From Pseudomonadota bacterium (GTDB lineage: Bacteria > Pseudomonadota > Gammaproteobacteria > Enterobacterales > Enterobacteriaceae), in NCBI GenBank assembly GCA_023425455.1, contig JAFACP010000011.1, forward strand, positions 1 through 10,067: DNA of 10,067 bases. Reading direction: 5' to 3'. A program made the translations under genes and the position numbers. How positions within the stretch are numbered: the stretch's first letter is position 1; every line of letters starts with the position of its first letter. Shown in pieces: positions 5,979 to 10,067 of the stretch. Under the pieces are notes generated by a model, which was not told where the DNA came from, searched no databases, and was given only the letters and a program-made list of their open reading frames with translations.

Positions 5979-8357
5979 TTACTTATTCAGTTCAGCCAGG
6001 CTCAGCCAGGTTTGCACCACGGTATCCGGGTTCAGGGACAGGCTATCAATCCCCTCCTCCATCAGCCAGGCGGCAAAATCTTCATGGTCGGACGGCCCCT
6101 GACCACAGATGCCGACATATTTCCCCTGTTTCTTCGCCGCGCGGATCGACATGGAGAGCAGCGCTTTCACCGCGTCGTTACGCTCGTCAAACAGCTCGGA
6201 AACCACGCCGGAGTCGCGATCCAGCCCCAGCGTCAGCTGAGTCATATCGTTCGAACCGATAGAGAAGCCGTCGAAGAATTCAAGGAACTGTTCCGCCAGC
6301 AGGGCGTTGGACGGGATCTCGCACATCATAATCAGCTTCAGCCCATTCTCGCCGCGCCTGAGCCCCTGACGCGCCAGTTCATCAACCACCGCCTTCGCCT
6401 GCTCCACGGTCCTGACGAACGGGATCATGATTTCGACGTTGGTCAGCCCCATCTCGTTACGCACGCGTTTCACCGCCTCGCACTCCAGCGCAAAACAGTC
6501 ACGGAAGCTGTCCGAGACGTAGCGACCGGCGCCGCGGAAGCCCAGCATCGGGTTCTCTTCTTCCGGCTCATAACGCTCGCCGCCCACCAGATTGGCGTAT
6601 TCGTTGGATTTGAAGTCAGACAGACGCACAATCACCCGTTTTGGATAGAATGCCGCCCCCAACGTTGCGATCCCTTCGGTCAGACGGCCCACGTAGAACT
6701 CTTTCGGCGAGTCGTAGCCTTTCATCATCTCGCGAATTTCGTTCTGCAGCGCAGGCGTCTGGTCATCAAACTCCAGCAGCGCGCGCGGGTGCACCCCGAT
6801 CATGCGGTTAATGATAAATTCCAGACGCGCCAGACCGACGCCCTCGTTCGGCAGGCAGGCAAAGTCAAAGGCCCGGTCCGGGTTACCGACGTTCATCATG
6901 ATCTTCAGCGGCAGATCCGGCATGGTATCGACGCTGGAGCTTTTGACGCTGAAATCGAGGATATCCGCATAGACGTAGCCGGTATCGCCTTCGGCACAGG
7001 AGACGGTGACGTTCTGGTCATCCGTCATGCGCTCGGTGGCATCACCGCAGCCGACAACCGCAGGGATCCCCAGCTCACGGGCAATGATTGCCGCGTGGCA
7101 GGTACGACCGCCACGGTTGGTGACAATCGCCGCCGCTTTTTTCATGATCGGCTCCCAGTCCGGGTCGGTCATGTCGGTCACCAGCACGTCGCCCGGCTGA
7201 ATACGGTTCATCTCGCTGATGTCCTGGATAACTTTTACCGGACCGGCACCAATGCGATGGCCGATCGCGCGGCCTTCCGCCACGATTTTACCCTGCGCAT
7301 GCAGCGTATAACGCTCCATGACCTGACCACGTGAACGCACGGTTTCCGGGCGCGCCTGCACGATAAACAGCTTGCCGGTATTCCCGTCTTTCGCCCATTC
7401 GATATCCATCGGACGGCCATAGTGTTTTTCGATTTGCACCGCCTGTTTCGCCAGCTCCTGCACCTCAGCGTCGGTCAGTGAGAAGCGGTCGCGCTGCGCC
7501 TGCGGCACATCTTCAATTGTCACCTGCTTACCGTGCTCCTGGGTCGGGGCATAGATCATGCGGATCTTTTTCGACCCCATGGTGCGGCGCACCACCGCAG
7601 GACGGTTGGCTGCAAGGGTCGGTTTGTGGACGTAAAATTCGTCAGGGTTAACCGCCCCCTGCACCACCATCTCACCCAGCCCCCACGCGGCGGTGATGAA
7701 CACCACCTGGTCGAACCCGGATTCGGTATCGATAGAGAACATCACGCCGGAAGAGCCGACATCGGAGCGCACCATACGCTGCACGCCCGCCGAGAGCGCG
7801 ACACCGCGATGGTCATAGCCCTGATGGACACGGTAAGAGATCGCGCGGTCGTTAAACAGGGACGCAAACACATGCTTCACCGCCACCAGCACCGCGTCAT
7901 AGCCCTGAACGTTGAGGAAAGTCTCCTGCTGTCCGGCAAACGATGCGTCCGGCATGTCTTCCGCGGTGGCCGACGAGCGCACCGCAAACGACGCCTGGGC
8001 GTCATCCGCAGAGAGCTGGCTATAGGCATCGTGGATGGCTTTTTCCAGTTCCGGCTGGAAAGGTGTGTCGATAATCCACTGGCGGATTTGCGCCCCGGCT
8101 CTGGCAAGCTCGGTGACATCATCAATATCCGTTTTATCCAGCAGGTCGTAAATGCGCTGGTTCACGCCGCTCTGGTCTAAAAACAGGTTAAACGCATCGG
8201 CAGTTGTGGCAAACCCGTTCGGTACGGAGACACCCATACCGGACAGATTTGTAATCATTTCACCCAGGGAGGCATTTTTGCCCCCAACTCTGTCTACATC
8301 ATTCATGCCGAGTTGGTTATACCAAAGCACCAGCGGTGACGAGCCATTGTTGGACAT
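5979..8357 (-). CDS. ppsA: Phosphoenolpyruvate synthase (pyruvate, water dikinase)
   Basis: The enzyme converts pyruvate, ATP and water to PEP, AMP and phosphate in the cytoplasm, the entry to gluconeogenesis from pyruvate or lactate. The product is 792 residues, the same length as E. coli PpsA and nearly identical. The N-terminal ATP-grasp PPDK domain is at about 18-345 ([23 protein letters not shown] at 122-144, VQARPET at 333-339). The swivelling phosphohistidine domain holds GGRTCHAA, with catalytic H421 and T419, the residue phosphorylated by PpsR in E. coli. The C-terminal PEP-utilising barrel (about 480-785) has the catalytic C751 in GICGQGPSD. The frame extends 14 codons upstream, but the ATG at 8357 is chosen because [10 protein letters not shown] is the known N terminus and AGGA (8366-8369) is 8 bases away. 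It is divergent from ppsR and probably activated by Cra. Confidence 0.98.
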   Translation of the reverse strand: MSNNGSSPLVLWYNQLGMNDVDRVGGKNASLGEMITNLSGMGVSVPNGFATTADAFNLFLDQSGVNQRIYDLLDKTDIDDVTELARAGAQIRQWIIDTPFQPELEKAIHDAYSQLSADDAQASFAVRSSATAEDMPDASFAGQQETFLNVQGYDAVLVAVKHVFASLFNDRAISYRVHQGYDHRGVALSAGVQRMVRSDVGSSGVMFSIDTESGFDQVVFITAAWGLGEMVVQGAVNPDEFYVHKPTLAANRPAVVRRTMGSKKIRMIYAPTQEHGKQVTIEDVPQAQRDRFSLTDAEVQELAKQAVQIEKHYGRPMDIEWAKDGNTGKLFIVQARPETVRSRGQVMERYTLHAQGKIVAEGRAIGHRIGAGPVKVIQDISEMNRIQPGDVLVTDMTDPDWEPIMKKAAAIVTNRGGRTCHAAIIARELGIPAVVGCGDATERMTDDQNVTVSCAEGDTGYVYADILDFSVKSSSVDTMPDLPLKIMMNVGNPDRAFDFACLPNEGVGLARLEFIINRMIGVHPRALLEFDDQTPALQNEIREMMKGYDSPKEFYVGRLTEGIATLGAAFYPKRVIVRLSDFKSNEYANLVGGERYEPEEENPMLGFRGAGRYVSDSFRDCFALECEAVKRVRNEMGLTNVEIMIPFVRTVEQAKAVVDELARQGLRRGENGLKLIMMCEIPSNALLAEQFLEFFDGFSIGSNDMTQLTLGLDRDSGVVSELFDERNDAVKALLSMSIRAAKKQGKYVGICGQGPSDHEDFAAWLMEEGIDSLSLNPDTVVQTWLSLAELNK

Positions 8358-8410
8358 CGAAACAATCCTTTTGTGATATTTGATCGGAGTAAGAAACACC
8401 TGACTACGTA

Positions 8411-8439
8411 TTTATACTGGCATATTTATTTGCGCTAAA
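8411..8439 (-). promoter_or_regulatory. Candidate ppsA promoter
   Basis: On the minus strand TTTAGC (8439-8434) and TATAAA (8416-8411) are 17 bases apart. The -10 matches 5 of 6 bases and the -35 only about 3 of 6, as expected for an activator-dependent promoter. The start would be near 8404, giving a leader of about 47 bases before the ppsA ATG. Confidence 0.6.
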
Positions 8440-8444
8440 AAAAC

Positions 8445-8458
8445 GGTGAATCGTGTAA
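8445..8458. promoter_or_regulatory. Cra (FruR) site upstream of ppsA
   Basis: GGTGAATCGTGTAA matches the Cra consensus RSTGAAWCSNTHHW at 13 of 14 positions. Its centre is about 47 bases upstream of the proposed ppsA start, next to the weak -35, the layout of an activated promoter. Cra activation of ppsA under gluconeogenic conditions is established in E. coli. Confidence 0.72.
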
Positions 8459-8460
8459 GC

Positions 8461-8693
8461 AATTTAAATTTTCAACTTTTCGGATACATCCCCCCTATCC
8501 CGCTAAGCCGATGATTCCTATGGATTCAGACAAAAACCATAGAAATAAAGCCGCTATTTGAAAAATGAAATCCACTTTTCAGTTAAATTAAAAACATCGT
8601 TCCATTTTAAATTCAGATAACTTCTTTGCTGTGTATTTAACTTTTTTAATTTATGCTTTCAGGCAATTAGGTACGATATTCAGGGTGGATAAA
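8461..8693. other. AT-rich spacer of the divergent ppsA-ppsR region
   Basis: The space between the two start codons is 336 bases. Beyond the ppsA promoter and Cra site it is AT-rich and I see no gene. It contains the near-palindrome TGATTCCTATGGATTCA (8512-8528) and, overlapping it, the inverted repeat CTATGG (8518-8523) / CCATAG (8537-8542). A ppsR promoter should lie between about 8600 and 8690; TTTATG (8650-8655) and TACGAT (8672-8677), 16 bases apart, are a weak candidate. The ppsR ribosome site AGGGTGG (8682-8688) closes the region. Confidence 0.5.
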
Positions 8694-9527
8694 ATGGATA
8701 ATGCTGTCGATCGCCACGTTTTTTATATATCTGATGGTACGGCGATCACCGCCGAGGTGCTGGGGCACGCGGTGATGTCGCAATTCCCGGTTTCGATTAA
8801 CAGCATCACGCTGCCGTTTGTCGAAAATGAGAGCCGCGCCCGTGCGGTGAAAGAGCAGATTGACGCCATTTATCAACAGACCGGCATACGCCCGCTGGTC
8901 TTCTATTCCATCGTGATCCCGGAAATTCGCACCATCATTTTGCAGAGCGAGGGGTTTTGTCAGGATATCGTGCAGGCGCTGGTCGCCCCGCTGCAGAGCG
9001 AACTGAAGCTCGACCCTACGCCTGTTGCCCACCGCACCCACGGTCTTAACCCCGGTAACCTGACCAAATACGACGCCCGCATTGCCGCTATCGACTACAC
9101 GCTGGCCCACGACGACGGCATTTCGCTGCGTAACCTCGATCAGGCACAGGTTATTTTGCTGGGGGTTTCGCGCTGCGGCAAAACGCCGACCAGCCTCTAC
9201 CTGGCGATGCAGTTTGGCATTCGGGCGGCAAACTACCCCTTTATTGCCGATGATATGGATAACCTGATCCTGCCTGCGGCACTCAAGCCGCTCCAGCACA
9301 AGCTGTTCGGCCTGACCATCAACCCGGAACGCCTGGCGGCAATCCGTGAAGAACGCCGCGAGAACAGCCGCTACGCCTCGCTGCGCCAGTGCCGAATGGA
9401 AGTCTCCGAAGTGGAAGCGCTGTACCGCAAAAACCAGATCCCCTGGCTCAACAGCACGAACTACTCGGTAGAAGAAATCGCCACCAAAATCCTCGATATC
9501 ATGGGGCTGAATCGCCGCATGTACTAA
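8694..9527 (+). CDS. ppsR: PEP synthase regulatory protein (PSRP; bifunctional kinase/pyrophosphorylase)
   Basis: PpsR (formerly YdiA, DUF299) inactivates PpsA by ADP-dependent phosphorylation of the threonine beside the catalytic histidine, and restores it by a phosphate-dependent pyrophosphate-forming reaction. The 277-residue product has the family P-loop GVSRCGKT at 157-164, the N-terminal block [14 protein letters not shown] (8-21) and the C-terminal [12 protein letters not shown] segment (218-229). It ends RRMY as in E. coli. The frame is open from 8631, but the ATG at 8694 is chosen because [10 protein letters not shown] is the known start and AGGGTGG sits 5 bases before it. The gene is divergent from its target ppsA. 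Its last two codons and stop lie within the TrpR operator of aroH. Confidence 0.97.
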   Translation: MDNAVDRHVFYISDGTAITAEVLGHAVMSQFPVSINSITLPFVENESRARAVKEQIDAIYQQTGIRPLVFYSIVIPEIRTIILQSEGFCQDIVQALVAPLQSELKLDPTPVAHRTHGLNPGNLTKYDARIAAIDYTLAHDDGISLRNLDQAQVILLGVSRCGKTPTSLYLAMQFGIRAANYPFIADDMDNLILPAALKPLQHKLFGLTINPERLAAIREERRENSRYASLRQCRMEVSEVEALYRKNQIPWLNSTNYSVEEIATKILDIMGLNRRMY

Positions 9528-9540
9528 TATGCTAGTACAT
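9519..9540. promoter_or_regulatory. TrpR operator of aroH, overlapping the ppsR stop
   Basis: ATGTACTA (9519-9526) and TAGTACAT (9533-9540) are perfect 8-base arms around ATATGC. This resembles the trp operator consensus TGTACTAGTTAACTAGTACA, and in E. coli the aroH operator sits at the same place. The codons for Met276 and Tyr277 and the TAA stop of ppsR (9519-9527) form its left half. It precedes and abuts the aroH -35 region, so TrpR with bound tryptophan would block initiation. Confidence 0.85.
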
Positions 9541-9561
9541 TAATCCAGTTTCGGTTATCAT
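9533..9561 (+). promoter_or_regulatory. aroH promoter
   Basis: TATCAT (9556-9561) is a good -10, preceded 17 bases upstream by the poor -35-like TAGTAC (9533-9538) inside the TrpR operator. The context GGTTATCAT resembles E. coli aroH (TTGTTATCAT, from memory). The start would be near 9568, giving a leader of about 110 bases. Confidence 0.6.
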
Positions 9562-9572
9562 CAGCAGCATCA

Positions 9573-9592
9573 TCGGGGCGATTTCGCCCCGA
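9573..9592 (+). other. Strong hairpin in the aroH 5' leader
   Basis: TCGGGGCG (9573-9580) and CGCCCCGA (9585-9592) form an 8-bp, mostly GC stem with an ATTT loop, starting about 5 bases after the proposed aroH transcription start. ACTTGAAATC follows rather than T's, so it is not a standard terminator. A 5'-end hairpin like this often stabilises a message; it could also mark the 3' end of ppsR transcripts. Confidence 0.6.
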
Positions 9593-9651
9593 ACTTGAAA
9601 TCAGCAGGGATTGGTTTAAGGTGATGCCCATCACTTCCCGGTAGTCTGCCG

Positions 9652-9687
9652 ATGAAGCAAAAAATTTCTGAGATACTCCATGAATAA
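9652..9687 (+). CDS. Possible 11-codon leader ORF overlapping the aroH start
   Basis: ATG at 9652 opens a frame reading MKQKISEILHE and stops at TAA 9685-9687, so it overlaps the first eight bases of aroH in another frame. No clear Shine-Dalgarno precedes it (GGTAG at 9640-9644 is marginal). aroH itself has only a weak GAG ribosome site, so coupling by termination-reinitiation is conceivable. It contains no tryptophan, so it is not a Trp attenuator peptide. It may be chance. Confidence 0.2.
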   Translation: MKQKISEILHE

Positions 9688-10067
9688 AACCGACGAACTC
9701 CGTACCGCGCGCATTGATAGCCTGGTGACACCGGCTGAACTGGCGCAGCGGCATCCCGTTTCCGCAGACGTTGCGGCACATGTCACCGCCTCACGGCGAC
9801 GTATTGAAAAAATCCTCAACGGCGAAGATAAGCGCCTGCTGGCGATCGTTGGACCGTGCTCCATCCACGATCCTGACGCCGCCATGGATTACGCTAAACG
9901 CCTGCAGGTGCTGCGTGATAAGTATCAGCATCGCCTTGAAATCGTCATGCGTACCTATTTTGAAAAACCGCGCACCGTGGTGGGCTGGAAAGGGCTGATC
10001 TCCGACCCTGACCTTAACGGGAGCTATCGCGTAAATCACGGTATTGAGCAGGCGCGCAAGCTGCTGC
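9680..10067 (+). CDS. aroH: 3-deoxy-7-phosphoheptulonate synthase, Trp-sensitive (DAHP synthase), N-terminal part
   Basis: The enzyme condenses PEP and erythrose-4-phosphate to DAHP, the first step of the shikimate pathway in the cytoplasm. 129 residues are visible of about 348, and the frame is cut by the window end. The start MNKTDELRTARIDSLVTPAEL matches AroH, from memory, rather than AroF or AroG. LLAIVGPCSIHDP (53-65) is the family block with the metal-binding Cys (C60). RTYFEKPRTVVGWKGLISDP (91-110) is the PEP-binding segment. The preceding TrpR operator and the position after ppsR agree with the Trp-feedback isozyme. The ribosome site is weak (GAG at 9670-9672, 7 bases before ATG). Confidence 0.96.
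   Translation, partial: MNKTDELRTARIDSLVTPAELAQRHPVSADVAAHVTASRRRIEKILNGEDKRLLAIVGPCSIHDPDAAMDYAKRLQVLRDKYQHRLEIVMRTYFEKPRTVVGWKGLISDPDLNGSYRVNHGIEQARKLL

Noticed and set aside
6012..7334. A 440-codon open frame on the plus strand inside ppsA
   Set aside because: It lies wholly antisense to the certain ppsA coding region, has no recognisable domain or ribosome site, and is the usual shadow frame of a GC-rich gene.
8358..8399. Fourteen-residue N-terminal extension of PpsA
   Set aside because: The known N terminus MSNNGSS follows an AGGA site at ideal spacing, and the extension overlaps the leader, just downstream of the proposed transcription start.
8631..8693. Twenty-one-residue N-terminal extension of PpsR
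   Set aside because: The AGGGTGG ribosome site and conserved [10 protein letters not shown] start place the true ATG at 8694; the extension is AT-rich leader.
1..10067. CRISPR array, insertion sequence, prophage or toxin-antitoxin genes
   Set aside because: No regularly spaced repeats, transposase or integrase motifs, or small paired toxin-like frames were seen on either strand.

Overview
The window is a chromosomal stretch from an enteric gammaproteobacterium of the Enterobacteriaceae. Enterobacter or a close relative is the most likely source. The evidence is the near-identity, judged from memory, of PpsA, PpsR, YdiK, YdiJ, AroH and the small RNA RprA to their Escherichia coli counterparts, together with a moderately high GC content. 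The outer genes follow the E. coli order (ydiJ, ydiK, rprA ... ppsA, ppsR, aroH). The middle differs: the stretch that holds ydiL to fadK in E. coli is here a two-gene glycoside-use cassette. No insertion sequence, integrase, CRISPR array, tRNA or rRNA was seen.

Layout. Positions 1-349 (minus) are the 5' end of ydiJ, an FAD-linked oxidase. It is divergent from ydiK (546-1661, plus), an AI-2E-family membrane protein, and a PurR-like box lies between them. The rprA small RNA (1854-1959, plus) follows, with a sigma-S-type promoter, an RcsB box and its own terminator. Six bases further on is the tail-to-tail end of a glycoside hydrolase family 3 (GH3) gene (1966-4341, minus). That gene is translationally coupled to an upstream GPH-family sugar symporter (4345-5745, minus). 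The symporter's control region (about 5746-5930) has a promoter candidate, two inverted repeats and a CRP-like site. Next is the strong ppsA terminator (5932-5960), then ppsA (5979-8357, minus). A 336-base AT-rich divergent region with a Cra site separates ppsA from ppsR (8694-9527, plus). The last codons of ppsR lie inside the TrpR operator of aroH, whose 5' part (9680-10067) runs off the window.

How the genes fit together. PpsA makes phosphoenolpyruvate from pyruvate during gluconeogenic growth. PpsR, the divergently encoded kinase/pyrophosphorylase, switches PpsA off and on through the threonine next to its catalytic histidine. AroH uses phosphoenolpyruvate plus erythrose-4-phosphate for the first step of aromatic biosynthesis and is controlled by tryptophan through TrpR, so ppsA-ppsR-aroH is a functional neighbourhood around PEP. 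The symporter and cytoplasmic GH3 enzyme form a separate import-and-cleave module for a beta-linked glycoside, probably a glucoside or xyloside, with no regulator gene beside it.

The points most worth a second look are the head-on arrangement of the glycosidase operon with the stress sRNA gene rprA without an evident terminator between them, the paired inverted repeats in front of the symporter, and the structured aroH leader with a short ORF overlapping the aroH start. I see no wholly new system. Most of the window is conserved core genome with one accessory catabolic cassette.
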